DNA of 44,979 nt from Mesorhizobium sp. LSHC420B00 (GTDB lineage: Bacteria; Pseudomonadota; Alphaproteobacteria; Rhizobiales; Rhizobiaceae), in contig NZ_AYVY01000022.1 in assembly GCF_000503055.1 (NCBI RefSeq), positions 90,037-135,015 on the forward strand. Direction: 5' to 3'. The stretch's first letter is position 1. Each line of letters opens with the position of its first letter. Of this stretch, positions 18,125 to 27,911 are shown piece after piece. Made by a program: the position numbers and the translations under genes. A model generated the notes under the pieces. It was not told where the DNA came from. It did not search any database and saw nothing but the letters and a program-made list of their open reading frames with translations.

Positions 18125-18175
18125 ACTTGGTAGTTTGGGTCACTTGGTAATGTGGGTCGCTTGATGGTGTGGACA
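18125..18175 (-). repeat. Three contiguous 17-bp direct repeats upstream of the aminotransferase
   Basis: ACTTGGTAGTTTGGGTC (18125-18141), ACTTGGTAATGTGGGTC (18142-18158) and GCTTGATGGTGTGGACA (18159-18175) abut exactly; the first two differ at two positions, the third at more. They lie 17-67 bp upstream of the aminotransferase start, over its likely promoter or leader. They may be protein-binding iterons; no known motif is recognised. Confidence 0.7.
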
Positions 18176-18472
18176 GCTGTAGGCTTGTGGGCACAGTTTG
18201 GAAGAACCACTCCGCCGCTATTCGACCAAGCCATCTGCGCCCGGAAGACGGTTCCTATGAGTGGTTTTGAACCCTGATTGGGGAAATCGGCAGCTAAGTG
18301 TCTCAGCCGGCAGGCAAATCGTACCCATCCGAATTCGCCAAAGTGGCCCTGTCGGAAAGCCAGCTTTCGGCGTTCCATTCCGGCCAGTTGGGCAAACGGT
18401 TGGTTCCATGAAATACGGGACACACTTTGGAAGACCCTCGAGACCGGCGCGCCGGCGGAAAGGCTGACATTC
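18176..18472. other. Divergent intergenic region, nothing recognised
   Basis: About 300 bp between the divergent aminotransferase and deacetylase genes. Frames run open on both strands, but none has a ribosome site or recognisable protein. It must hold the deacetylase-transporter promoter, but I see no clear -35/-10 pair. Confidence 0.4.
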
Positions 18473-19447
18473 GTGAACGCCGCCGGCTCCAGCAAACGGA
18501 TCGTGCTCCACGAGGACGATGTCGGCATGTGCCACGGCGCCAACAGCGCCTTTCTCGAATTGAACGGGCTAGGTGTCTGCAGTTCCGGCGCGGTGATGGT
18601 GCCGTGCCCGTGGTTCCTCGAAATGGCCGAAAGCGCCGCAGCCAACCCTGGCCTTGACCTTGGCGTCCACCTGACGCTGAACAGCGAGAAACAGCACTAC
18701 AAATGGCGGCCGCTGACCGCGCCGTCGCGGGCGGCCGGCCTGACCGACGAGTTCGGCTTCTTATGGCCCGACGTGGCGACCACGCGCCGCAAGGCGGTGC
18801 CGCAGGCGATCGAGGCCGAGCTTCGCGCCCAGATCGACACCGCCTATCGCGCCGGCATCGACGTCACCCACCTCGACGCGCATATGGGCGCGGCATTGTC
18901 GCCCGAATTTTGCGACATATACATCAAGCTCGGGCTGGAATATCAGCTGCCCGTGCTGTTGACCAAGACGCTGTCCGCCTATTCCCCCAACGACAATCTG
19001 GTCGGCGTCACCGAGGAGGCGTTCCAGCGCGGCGTGGCGCTGGCCCGCGCCGGCGGCTTTGCCATTTTCGACGCCGCCATCCAGACGACCTGGGGCCGGC
19101 CGCGCTCCAGGCCGATCGAGCCCGTTTACAAAGCGCTCATCGAGGGTGTGCGCGAGGGCCTGACTTTCTTTTGCCTGCATTGCAACGCGCCCGGTGAACT
19201 CGAGCTGATCGAGCCGCGCTCCGCCTATATCCGCACCGAAGAGTACGAGCTGTTCCGCGACCAGGGCTTTCGCGACTGGCTCGCCGCACAGCCGATCGAT
19301 GTCATCGGCATGAAGCCGTTGCGCGAGGAGCTTCGCGCAGCACTCTCGGCCGGGCGATCGTCAACATCAGCCCGCGGCAACAACGCGGGCGAACAGCGAT
19401 TGACGTCGGCAAAGGCCCGCAAAGCGGCCACCCGATCCGCGACGTGA
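18473..19447 (+). CDS. ChbG/YdjC-family carbohydrate deacetylase
   Basis: A 324-residue YdjC/ChbG protein, a metal-dependent family that includes the chito-oligosaccharide monodeacetylase. The first metal motif is HEDDVGMCHGAN near residue 13, the second is THLDAHMGAALSPEF around 135; LGVHLTLNSE lies between. The start is probably GTG 18473; its ribosome site (GGAAAGG, about 11 bases away) is only moderate. The C-terminus is a loose Ala/Ser/Arg tail. It leads the operon with the sugar-binding protein, permease and ATPase, so the substrate may be an N-acetylated sugar entering through that transporter (inference). Confidence 0.87.
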   Translation: MNAAGSSKRIVLHEDDVGMCHGANSAFLELNGLGVCSSGAVMVPCPWFLEMAESAAANPGLDLGVHLTLNSEKQHYKWRPLTAPSRAAGLTDEFGFLWPDVATTRRKAVPQAIEAELRAQIDTAYRAGIDVTHLDAHMGAALSPEFCDIYIKLGLEYQLPVLLTKTLSAYSPNDNLVGVTEEAFQRGVALARAGGFAIFDAAIQTTWGRPRSRPIEPVYKALIEGVREGLTFFCLHCNAPGELELIEPRSAYIRTEEYELFRDQGFRDWLAAQPIDVIGMKPLREELRAALSAGRSSTSARGNNAGEQRLTSAKARKAATRSAT

Positions 19448-19514
19448 GCCGATCGTCGCGGCCGGAAAACGGCGCCAGAGGGATTGGAACTGCAACGACA
19501 AATGGGAGAATAAG

Positions 19515-20483
19515 ATGAAAACTCTTCTGAAAGCGGCATTGGGCGCCTTCGTCACGGCGGGCCTGATGACAGGCATTGCATATGCCGCGGGCCTCAAGGA
19601 TCCGAAGGACGTCCACATCACGTTCGTCGTGCATGGGTCGGCGTCCGATCCCTATTGGTCGGTGGTCAAGCGCGGCGTCGATGACGCGGCCGCCCTCACC
19701 GGCGCCAAGGTCGAATATTACGCGCCGCAGGTCTTCGACGTGGTCGAGCAGGCCCGGCTTCTGGACGCCGCCATCGCCACCAAGCCGGACGGCATCGCGG
19801 TCTCCATCGCCGACGCCAATGCACTCGGCAAATCCGTCAAATCCGGGCTTGCCGCCAATATTCCGATGGTGGTTCTGGATTCCGGCGAGAAGGAAGGCGC
19901 CGAGCTCGGCACCACGCTCTATGTCGGCACCGTTTCCGAATATGATTCCGGCAAGAAGGCCGGCGAGCGGCTGGCCAAGGAAGGCACGCTCAAGGTCGTC
20001 TGCATCAACCACGAGGTCGGCAATGTCAGCCTCGACCAGCGCTGCCAGGGCCTCAATGACGGGCTGAAGCCATCCGGCGGCGGCACCGAGGTTCTGGCCG
20101 TGGCGCCCGATCCGGCCGACATCCAGCGCCGCACCGAAGCCTATCTGTCGGCGCATCCCGACACCCAAGCCGTCTTTGCGCTTGGTGCCACCGCCGCCAA
20201 TCCGCTGATCCCGATGTTCCGCGACAAGGAACTGTTCGGCAAGCTCAAGCTCTACACTTTCGACATCAGCCCGGAGGTCCTCGACTCTGTCGTCGCCGGC
20301 GAAATGGGCTTCGGCATGGACGCCCAGCAATATCTGATGGGCTATCTGCCGGTGATCTATCTGGTCGAGCAGGCGACGCACGGCTTCTGGCCGCAGAACA
20401 ACGCCTATACCGGGCCGCTGTTCATCGACTCGCCCGAAAAAGCCAAGGCGATCCTGGCCCTCGCCAAAGAGGGCATCCGCTAG
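19515..20483 (+). CDS. Periplasmic sugar-binding protein of second ABC transporter
   Basis: A 322-residue Peripla_BP_4 protein. Residues 1-24 form a signal peptide (MKTLLKAALGA, hydrophobic core, cleavage after IAYA). The mature start DVHITFVVHGSASDPYWSVV is the usual first strand and ligand loop of ribose/inositol-type binding proteins; IPMVVLDSGEKEG and AVFALGATAANPL follow. GGGAGAATAAG precedes the ATG. A hairpin separates it from the permease gene. It probably binds a pentose, polyol or amino-sugar; which one is not known. Confidence 0.92.
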   Translation: MKTLLKAALGAFVTAGLMTGIAYAAGLKDPKDVHITFVVHGSASDPYWSVVKRGVDDAAALTGAKVEYYAPQVFDVVEQARLLDAAIATKPDGIAVSIADANALGKSVKSGLAANIPMVVLDSGEKEGAELGTTLYVGTVSEYDSGKKAGERLAKEGTLKVVCINHEVGNVSLDQRCQGLNDGLKPSGGGTEVLAVAPDPADIQRRTEAYLSAHPDTQAVFALGATAANPLIPMFRDKELFGKLKLYTFDISPEVLDSVVAGEMGFGMDAQQYLMGYLPVIYLVEQATHGFWPQNNAYTGPLFIDSPEKAKAILALAKEGIR

Positions 20484-20496
20484 GCCAGCACTCCGA

Positions 20497-20533
20497 CGGA
20501 ACGGGAGAATGCGCCAGGCGCTCTCCCGATCCG
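20497..20533 (+). promoter_or_regulatory. Intergenic stem-loop after the second binding-protein gene
   Basis: CGGAACGGGAGA (20497-20508) pairs with TCTCCCGATCCG (20522-20533), interrupted by one AA/AT internal loop and capped by a GCGC-CAG-GCGC mini-stem. It resembles the hairpins after the other two binding-protein genes and probably protects the upstream mRNA. Confidence 0.65.
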
Positions 20534-20568
20534 TTCGAAGATTGCGAATTGAGCGATTGGAGAGCCTA

Positions 20569-21743
20569 ATGGCGGTCGTGGAAGACAAGGCGATACCTCC
20601 GGGCGAACTGAAGGCGACCGACCGCTTCGGCATGACGTCGAAGCGGGCCGCCGGCGCCGACGAGCGGCTGGCCAGCACCGGCAAGCTGACCCAGTGGCTG
20701 CGCCGGCCGGAAGCCGGTGCTGCCGGCGGGCTGCTTGCGACGATCATCATCTTTGCGCTGCTGCCGGGCGCGGCGAACCTCTATTCGCTGCAGGGGTCGA
20801 TGACCTTCCTGACGCTGTCGGCGGAGCTCGGCATCGTCGCCACGGCAGCAGCACTTCTCATCATCGCCGGCGAGTTCGACCTTTCGGTTGGCTCCATGGT
20901 CGGCTTTGCCGGTGTCGTCATCGGGCTAACTGTGAAGTACTGGGGCCTGCCGCTATGGGGCGGCATCGCCTGTGCCTTCGCCGTTGCCATCCTCACCGGC
21001 TATCTCAACGGCCTGATCGTGGTGAAGACGCGCCTGCCCTCCTTCATCGTCACGCTCGCCACGCTCTATATCCTGCGCGGACTGTCGATCGGCATCACCC
21101 GCGCCGTCACCGGCCGCACCCAAATTCCCTACATCCTCGAAGGCGTACCGGACCCGGCGACGGCCGGCATTTTCAACGGCCATCTGCTCACCGGCCTGTT
21201 CCACTGGATGGGCGCGCAAGGCTGGATCGGCACCCGCAGCGACGGCATTCCCTTCGTCGCCGGCATTCCGATGTCGATCGTCTGGTGGCTTGGCCCGACG
21301 GCGCTGGCCGGCTACGTGCTCACCCAGACGAAATACGGCAACTGGATCTTCGCCACCGGTGGCGACCTGATCGCAGCTCGCAACGTCGGCGTGCCGGTCG
21401 ATCGCGTCAAGATCAGCCTGTTCGTCTACACCGCTTGCGCGGCGACGCTGCTTGCCACCATCCAGGTGATGGAGGCGGGCTCCGCCGACACCACGCGCGG
21501 CCTGCTCAAGGAGTTCGAGGCGATCATCGCCGCCGTCATCGGCGGCGTGCTGCTCACCGGCGGCTACGGCACAGTCTATGGTGTGCTGTTCGGCGCGCTG
21601 ATCTTCGGGCTGGTGCAGATGGGCATCTTCTACACCGGCATCGACACCGACTGGTTCAAGGTCTTCCTCGGCATCGTCATCCTGATGGCCGTGCTGGTCA
21701 ACAACTACATCAGGCTGAAGGCGCTCGGCCGCGGAGGTGGCAA

Positions 21744-21747
<4 letters not shown>
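20569..21747 (+). CDS. CUT2-family permease of second ABC transporter
   Basis: A 392-residue membrane protein with an unusually long polar N-terminal arm (about 50 residues) before the first hydrophobic span. The family loop [20 protein letters not shown] and late motif [20 protein letters not shown] are present. An extended segment between spans ([20 protein letters not shown] to [12 protein letters not shown]) is typical of larger xylose/inositol-type permeases. ATG 20569 has GGAGAG upstream. Its TGA overlaps the ATPase ATG by four bases. Confidence 0.92.
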
Positions 21748-22592
<845 letters not shown>

Positions 22593-22624
22593 GCTGACAA
22601 TCGGACATTGCGGGGAATGATCCA

Positions 22625-23731
22625 ATGAGCAGGTTACGCGTCGGGGTCGTCGGCGTCGGCATGATCTCGCAGGTCGAGCATATTCCCAATCTGCTGCGCC
22701 TCGGTGAGTTGTTCGAGCTGGTCGGCGTCGCCGATCCCTCCAGGATTTCGCGGCAGTTCGTCACCGACACCCATGGCATCGCCAATTTCGAAACGGTCGA
22801 CCAGCTCTTCGACCAGCGCCTGGACGCGGTGGTGATCGGCTCGCCGGACCCATTGCATCACGAACAGGTGTTGGCGGCGCTGGCGGTTGGCCTGCATGTC
22901 TTTTGCGAAAAGCCGCTCTGCTATTCCCTGGCGGAAATCGCCGAGATCGTCGCCGCGCGCGATGCCGCCAGGAAAATCATGCAAGTGGGCTACATGAAGC
23001 GCTTCGATCCGAGCTACCGGCTGGCGCTCGCTTCGCTGCCGGGAACATCGAGCACGCTGCGCGCGGTCTCGGTGGAAGTGAACGATCCCGACGCCTGGCC
23101 GTTCATCGCCCATCAGCCCTACAGGCGCGGCACCGATATCCCAAAAGACATGATCGCCGCTGTCGCCGCCAAGCAGAAGCGCCAGGTCGAACAAGCCATT
23201 GGCGTGCCTTTCACTGATCTCGCTTTCCGTGGATTTACCGGCGCTTACAGCTCGGCCTTGATTCACGATGTCAATGCCGTTCACGGCCTGCTCGATGCGC
23301 TCGGCGTGCCGGACGGCGAGATCGTCGGCGCGCAGATCTTTGCCAATGGCGACGGCGGCCAGGGCGCCGTCAAGCTGCTGGACGGACAGGCGCTGTGGAC
23401 CATGACCCATCTTACCGTACCTAAGCTCGCCGACTACAAGGAGCGGATCACGCTGTTCTTCGACGATGCCAGCCTGGAGCTCGAATTCCCCTCGCCCTGG
23501 CTCAACCATCATCCGACCCGGCTGACGGTGACGACCTCGCACGGTCACACGCTGTCGAAGAAAGATTTGCGCGCCGGCTACGCGGAAGCCTTCGTCGAGG
23601 AGATGCGTGGCTTCTGGGCGGCGATCGTCAATGGCGACCCCGTCGTCAACCCGCCCGAACACGCCGCCCGCGATCAGGCCTTGCTGCTCGGGCTGACCCG
23701 GCGGCATCTCGCGACCGGACCGTTCGACTGA
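22625..23731 (+). CDS. Gfo/Idh/MocA-family oxidoreductase
   Basis: A 368-residue NAD(P)-dependent dehydrogenase of the family that includes inositol dehydrogenase and MocA of rhizopine breakdown. The N-terminal Rossmann motif GVVGVGMISQVEHIPNLL, the conserved HVFCEKPLCYSLAE (with the EKP lysine) and the C-terminal catalytic Asp/His region ALIHDVNAVHGLLDALG are present. GGGGAA is the ribosome site, 32 bases after the ATPase stop. It closes the operon with the deacetylase and transporter and probably oxidises the imported compound; the exact substrate is unknown. Confidence 0.92.
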   Translation: MSRLRVGVVGVGMISQVEHIPNLLRLGELFELVGVADPSRISRQFVTDTHGIANFETVDQLFDQRLDAVVIGSPDPLHHEQVLAALAVGLHVFCEKPLCYSLAEIAEIVAARDAARKIMQVGYMKRFDPSYRLALASLPGTSSTLRAVSVEVNDPDAWPFIAHQPYRRGTDIPKDMIAAVAAKQKRQVEQAIGVPFTDLAFRGFTGAYSSALIHDVNAVHGLLDALGVPDGEIVGAQIFANGDGGQGAVKLLDGQALWTMTHLTVPKLADYKERITLFFDDASLELEFPSPWLNHHPTRLTVTTSHGHTLSKKDLRAGYAEAFVEEMRGFWAAIVNGDPVVNPPEHAARDQALLLGLTRRHLATGPFD

Positions 23732-23758
23732 GCACTCAAACCGGGAGCCGAACGGCGG

Positions 23759-24532
23759 CTACCTGGACTTGATGACGCCGTCGGTATTGGCCAGCAGCTT
23801 GCGCACTGCATTGCGTGCCGCGTCCGGCCGCTGCAGGCGGATGCTCTTCTCGATTGCCTCATGCAGCCTCTGCGCATGCTGCAAATCGTCGAGTTCCCGG
23901 GTCGTAAAAGCGAACAGATGATCGAACGCCGATTCGATCAGCACGCCGAGCGGCACCAGCAGATCGTTGCCCGAGGCGCGCAGGATGGCGAGATGAAACC
24001 GCGTGTCGGCGCGCGTCCGCTCCTGCAGGTTGGTCGCCTCGCCCATCTCGCGGCAGGCCTGGCTGATCTCGGCCATCTGCTCGTCGGTGCGCCGCATGGC
24101 GGCAAAGGCGCTGGCCTCCGGCTCGATGATGTGGCGGAATTCCTGCACCGTCCTGAGGAACACCTCGCGGTCCGGCGAGGTCGCGTACCAGGCCAGCACA
24201 TCGCGATCGAGCAGGTTCCAGCGCTCCTTCGGCTCGACCCAGCTGCCGATTTTGGGACGTGACGACAAAAGGCTCTTCGCCATCAGCATCTTGATGGCTT
24301 CGCGCACCGCCGAGCGGCTGACGTCGAAGGTCTCGGACCATTTGGCTTCGTTGGGCAGGATGGTTCCCGGCGGATAGTCGCCGCGCACGATCCTCAGCCC
24401 GATTTCGTTGGCCAGCGACGCATGCACGCTCGACCCCGGCATGCGCGCCGCATCGGCGCGGCGAATACCGCTCGTGCGTTCGGCGAACGCCTCGGCCGCT
24501 GTCTTTCCCTTATTCGGCTTCGCGTCCTGCAT
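23759..24532 (-). CDS. FadR-subfamily GntR regulator (copy 1)
   Basis: 257 residues. The N-terminal winged helix covers about 38-105 (SVHASLANEIGLRIVRGDYP, LPNEAKWSETFDVSRSAVRE), and the all-helical FCD sensor domain follows (VQEFRHIIEPEASAFAAMRR, with RADTRFHLAILRASGN carrying likely metal-binding Asp and His, and HAQRLHEAIE). The gene faces the Gfo/Idh operon tail to tail and follows the LysR gene at 30 bp. It is a near copy of the regulator at 32104-32883: the DNA-binding domain is essentially identical, so both should recognise the same operator, probably TTGT-N3-ACAA. This group often senses sugar acids. Confidence 0.93.
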   Translation of the reverse strand: MQDAKPNKGKTAAEAFAERTSGIRRADAARMPGSSVHASLANEIGLRIVRGDYPPGTILPNEAKWSETFDVSRSAVREAIKMLMAKSLLSSRPKIGSWVEPKERWNLLDRDVLAWYATSPDREVFLRTVQEFRHIIEPEASAFAAMRRTDEQMAEISQACREMGEATNLQERTRADTRFHLAILRASGNDLLVPLGVLIESAFDHLFAFTTRELDDLQHAQRLHEAIEKSIRLQRPDAARNAVRKLLANTDGVIKSR

Positions 24533-24562
24533 GGCTCCACAAAGTCCGGATTTGGAGGCGTG

Positions 24563-25564
24563 TCAAGGAGATGAAATCGACGGCAATATCTCGGTTTGAT
24601 TTTCCGTATCCGTCGCCTCGCCGACACAGCGCTTTGCCGGGCGTTCACGCCGGGGAGGCACGAACGGCTTCTCTTTGTCCCGACTGAATTCCTCGATCAG
24701 GAAATCAAGGAAGACGCGGATTTTCGGGGCAAGATGCTGCCGTGCCGGATAGACCGCGTAGAGTGTGGTTTCGACCTTGTCCCAGTCATCCAGAGCCGAT
24801 TGCAGCCGGCCTGCTTTCAGGTCGCTTTCGACATAGGGATAGGGGATCAGGCTGACGCCGAAGCCGGCGCGCAGCGCATCGCGCACGGCAAGGCTCGAGG
24901 AGACCGAATATCGTCCGTCGATGGCGATCCGCTCGCTGCGGCCGTCCTTGCGGAATTCCCATATGTCCGCATGCCCCGAGAGGCTGAACCGGATGCAGTT
25001 GGCCGCCTTCAAATCGGCAGGCGTTTGAGGCCGGCCGTGCTGCTCGAAGTAGGCAGGAGCTGCACAAAGCACGTGCGGCATGACCGCAAGCTTTCTGGCG
25101 ACCAGGCTGGAATCCTCGAGATTGTCGCTGCCGCGAATGGCAAGGTCAAATCCCTCCCGCACGATATCGACGCGCCTGTCATCAAGATGCAAATCGAGTT
25201 TCAAATCGGGATAGCGCGATAGAAACGCGGGAATGGCAGCCGAAAGCCGCGTCAACGTGACAGTCATCGGCGCGCTGACCCGCAACGTCCCGCTCGGCGC
25301 CGTCTTGATCGGGCCAAGGACCTGGTCGGCCCTGGCCAGCGCATCGAGCCCCTGCGTGACATGCTCCAGATAGATCCTGCCTTCTTCGGTCAGGGCCATC
25401 CGCCGCGTCGTCCGGTTGATGAGCCGCACCCCCAGATGCGCCTCCAGCTCGGCGATGTTCTTGCTGATCGCGGGAGGCGAGAGACCGAGCCGCCGTCCGG
25501 CTTCGGCAAAGCTGTTCAGTTCCGCCACATGACGGAAAACCTGCAACGCAGTCAGGCGATCCAC
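24563..25564 (-). CDS. LysR-family transcriptional regulator
   Basis: About 333 residues. The helix-turn-helix is at residues 1-60 (DRLTALQVFRHVAELNSFAE, LGLSPPAISKNIAELEAHLG), and the effector domain follows, with ALRAGFGVSLIPYPYVESDL near the C-terminus. GTG 25564 gives the standard MDRLTAL start with GGAAGAG upstream; a GTG at 25606 would add 14 residues. Divergent from a nitroreductase-EamA operon, which it most likely controls in the usual LysR manner. The protein ends with a long charged tail. Confidence 0.92.
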   Translation of the reverse strand: MDRLTALQVFRHVAELNSFAEAGRRLGLSPPAISKNIAELEAHLGVRLINRTTRRMALTEEGRIYLEHVTQGLDALARADQVLGPIKTAPSGTLRVSAPMTVTLTRLSAAIPAFLSRYPDLKLDLHLDDRRVDIVREGFDLAIRGSDNLEDSSLVARKLAVMPHVLCAAPAYFEQHGRPQTPADLKAANCIRFSLSGHADIWEFRKDGRSERIAIDGRYSVSSSLAVRDALRAGFGVSLIPYPYVESDLKAGRLQSALDDWDKVETTLYAVYPARQHLAPKIRVFLDFLIEEFSRDKEKPFVPPRRERPAKRCVGEATDTENQTEILPSISSP

Positions 25565-25671
25565 TGCACCATTCTCTTCCAGTAAACAATGTCTTTCAAT
25601 TGTCACATATTATCGTCTGTTGGTAAATTCCATATCTGCTTCCCGAACGGCTTTCTCATTTTCGGAATGAC

Positions 25672-26289
25672 ATGAAGACCAACCCCACAATCTCCCTTAT
25701 CGAGCGACGCATGTCGGCCAATCGGTTCGATGCCTCGTACGCATTGACGGATGCCGAGGTTGAGGAACTGGCACGTCTCGCAACGCGCGCGCCAACCGCC
25801 TACAACCTTCAGAATTGGCGGTTCATCGCCGTGCGGACGCCGGAAGCAAAGGCGCGGTTGCGCAGCGTGGCCCATGGCCAGGCCAAGGTGCAGGAAGCAG
25901 CGGTCACCTTCATCGTCTGCGGCGTACTGCCCGACCACGCCGCCCTCAATGCAAGGCTGCGTCCTTTCGTCGAAGCCGGCTTCATGCCGGCGGATATGGC
26001 TTCGGGCTGGCAGGAAGGCGCCCGCGCACAATATGCCGATCCTCGGGCTGCCCGCGACGAAGCGGTGCGCTCTGCAACGCTTGGCGCTGCAACGCTGATT
26101 TTTGCAGCCGAAGCGCTGGGGCTCGTCGCTGGTCCGATGGGAGGCTTCGATGCCGAAGGCGTGGCCCGCGAGTTTGGCCTTGGCCTGAATGAAGTGCCGG
26201 TGATGCTCATCGCGGTCGGCCGCGCCGCGCCCGGCAACTGGCCGCAAAAGCCGCGCCGCCCTCTTGCCGAAGTACTGGAAATCTTATGA
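25672..26289 (+). CDS. Nitroreductase-family flavoprotein
   Basis: 205 residues; FMN-dependent, NAD(P)H-using family. The N-terminal ERRMSANRFDA arginines and LATRAPTAYNLQNWRFIAV (FMN and active-site region) are clear, as are the C-terminal AAEALGLVAGPMGGFDAEGV and GRAAPGNWPQKPRRPLAEV. Likely cytoplasmic reduction of nitro compounds or quinones. The stop overlaps the EamA start by four bases (ATGA). Divergent from a LysR gene, suggesting induction by an aromatic or electrophilic compound. Confidence 0.9.
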   Translation: MKTNPTISLIERRMSANRFDASYALTDAEVEELARLATRAPTAYNLQNWRFIAVRTPEAKARLRSVAHGQAKVQEAAVTFIVCGVLPDHAALNARLRPFVEAGFMPADMASGWQEGARAQYADPRAARDEAVRSATLGAATLIFAAEALGLVAGPMGGFDAEGVAREFGLGLNEVPVMLIAVGRAAPGNWPQKPRRPLAEVLEIL

Positions 26290-27143
26290 AAACGCGCCGT
26301 TTCGATCTGTTGCTGACAGCCATTGCACCCGCGATATGGGGCAGCACCTATATCGTCACCACCCAGTTCCTGCCCAACTTTTCGCCGATGACGGTCGCAA
26401 TGCTGCGTGCCTTGCCAGCCGGATTGCTGCTGCTGGCGATCGTTCGGCAACTGCCGACGGGCATCTGGTGGCTGCGCAGTTTCGTCCTCGGAGCCCTCAA
26501 CATCTCGATCTTCCTGAGCATGTTGTTTGTCGCCGCCTACCGGCTTCCGGGCGGGGTCGCCGCGACGGTGCTGTCGGTCCAGCCGTTGATCGTGATTTTC
26601 CTTGCCGCTGCCCTGCTTGCCAGCCCTGTCCGTCGGTTGGCGATCGTCGCCGCCCTTGTCGGGATCGCCGGTGTTGCATTGCTGGTGCTGACCCCGAACG
26701 CGACGCTCGATGCGGTCGGCGTTGCCGCCGGCCTCGCCGGGGCGGCCTCCATGGCCTTCGGAAGCGTATTGGCCCGTAAGTGGCAACCGCCAGTATCGCT
26801 GCTTACCTTTACGGCATGGCAGCTGACCGCCGGCGGTCTGCTTCTCGTTCCGGTGGCCCTGCTTTTCGAGCCCTCCATCCCGCTCCCGACCGCGGCCAAC
26901 CTGCTTGGACTGGTGTGGCTCGGCCTGATCGGTGCGGCGCTGACTTACGTCCTCTGGTTCCGGGGCATTGCGCGACTGGAATCTGCCGTGGTGTCATCGC
27001 TGCTTTTCCTCAGCCCGGTGACCGCCGTGCTGCTTGGATGGGTATTCCTGGACCAGACGCTGACCTTGCCTCAGATCGCCGGCGTCGTTTTCGTCATCGG
27101 CAGCATCTGGCTGGCTCAACGCCCCAATCGCAACGAGTCCTGA
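26286..27143 (+). CDS. EamA/RhaT-family drug/metabolite transporter
   Basis: 285 residues with about ten membrane spans in two EamA halves, each with the family pattern (AIAPAIWGSTYIVTTQFLP at the start of the first; SMAFGSVLARKW opening the second; LFLSPVTAVLLGWVFLDQTL near the end). Translationally coupled to the nitroreductase, so it likely exports the product or a toxic metabolite. The direction and substrate are inferred from the family. Confidence 0.9.
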   Translation: MKTRRFDLLLTAIAPAIWGSTYIVTTQFLPNFSPMTVAMLRALPAGLLLLAIVRQLPTGIWWLRSFVLGALNISIFLSMLFVAAYRLPGGVAATVLSVQPLIVIFLAAALLASPVRRLAIVAALVGIAGVALLVLTPNATLDAVGVAAGLAGAASMAFGSVLARKWQPPVSLLTFTAWQLTAGGLLLVPVALLFEPSIPLPTAANLLGLVWLGLIGAALTYVLWFRGIARLESAVVSSLLFLSPVTAVLLGWVFLDQTLTLPQIAGVVFVIGSIWLAQRPNRNES

Positions 27144-27250
27144 TGCATGTCGCTCAAAAGTGTGCAGCGGGTTTGCGATACGACATGCATCAAAACAAGA
27201 ACCTGAAGCGCGTAGCATGAGGCCGGTCGAACGCGACGCGTTTTAGGCCG
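27141..27250. repeat. Rhizobial intergenic palindromic repeat
   Basis: TGATGCATGTCG (27141-27152) and CGACATGCATCA (27181-27192) are a perfect 12-bp inverted repeat around a spacer holding AAAAGTGTGCAGCGG. Then comes AAAACAAGAACCTGAAGCGCG, and a weaker inverted repeat of GCGCGT/ACGCG type to about 27250. This composite matches my memory of a repeat common in Mesorhizobium and Rhizobium genomes. The EamA stop TGA is part of the left arm. Confidence 0.75.
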
Positions 27251-27312
27251 CCAACTTGTGTCGGCGGATTGTTCGGCACTATGGTCCAGCGGCATAGCCG
27301 GAGGATCCGCCG

Positions 27313-27801
27313 ATGCCACAACGCCCCTATGATGAGCGCCTGCTCCGTCAGGCGTTCGAAGTCGCGCGCAAGGCCCGCGATGCCGGCGAACATCCCTTTG
27401 GTTCGCTCCTCGCTGACAAGGACGGCAATGTTTTGCGCGAGCAGCCCAACGCTTACAAAGCCGGCGGGGGCGACCGCACCGCTCATGCCGAAAGGCTGCT
27501 GGCCTCATGGGCGGGGATGAATTTCAGTCTCGAAAAGCTGGCCTCCTGCACACTCTACACTTCGGCCGAACCTTGCGCGATGTGCTCCGGCACAATCTAT
27601 TGGGCGGGCATCGGACGGGTCGTCTTTGGCCAGAGCGAACATGACCTCAAGGCATCGACGGGTGCACATGTCGAGAATCCTACACTCGACCTGCCCTGCA
27701 GGATCGTCTTCGAAGCTGGGCAGCGTCCGACTGAAGTCGTTGGTCCGCTGCTTGCCGATGAGGCGGCGCAACTCCAGGCCGAATTCTGGAAAGACAAGTA
27801 G
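27313..27801 (+). CDS. Nucleoside/nucleobase deaminase (CDA superfamily)
   Basis: 162 residues of the cytidine/guanine deaminase superfamily. The zinc site is complete: HAERLL (catalytic His and Glu) at about residue 58 and EPCAMCSGTIYWAGI (two Cys) near 85. The N-terminal AFEVARKARDAGEHPFGSLL is typical of guanine deaminase and related nucleoside deaminases rather than TadA; the length fits. Substrate unknown; guanine or a purine analogue is the best guess. Single gene after a repeat. Confidence 0.88.
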   Translation: MPQRPYDERLLRQAFEVARKARDAGEHPFGSLLADKDGNVLREQPNAYKAGGGDRTAHAERLLASWAGMNFSLEKLASCTLYTSAEPCAMCSGTIYWAGIGRVVFGQSEHDLKASTGAHVENPTLDLPCRIVFEAGQRPTEVVGPLLADEAAQLQAEFWKDK

Positions 27802-27911
27802 CTTAATTGCCGCACGGCAGGAAACGAGTGAGGGCTAGGCTCAGAACTTATTGATCAAGGGTATTGCCCCTTCAACAAGTGAAGTATCGGAGAACCTTGA
27901 CCCGTTTGGGC

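Noticed and set aside
18176..18472. Remnant of an insertion element in the divergent intergenic region
   Set aside because: Unusual sequence with open frames, but no inverted ends, target duplication or transposase similarity.
16864..18645. Upstream extension of the aminotransferase by 180 residues
   Set aside because: The extension has no domain and passes through the tandem repeats; ATG 18108 has a strong ribosome site and the family N-terminus.
19302..20750. 482-codon minus-strand frame opposite the second binding protein
   Set aside because: Shadow of the real gene, which has a signal peptide and clear family motifs.
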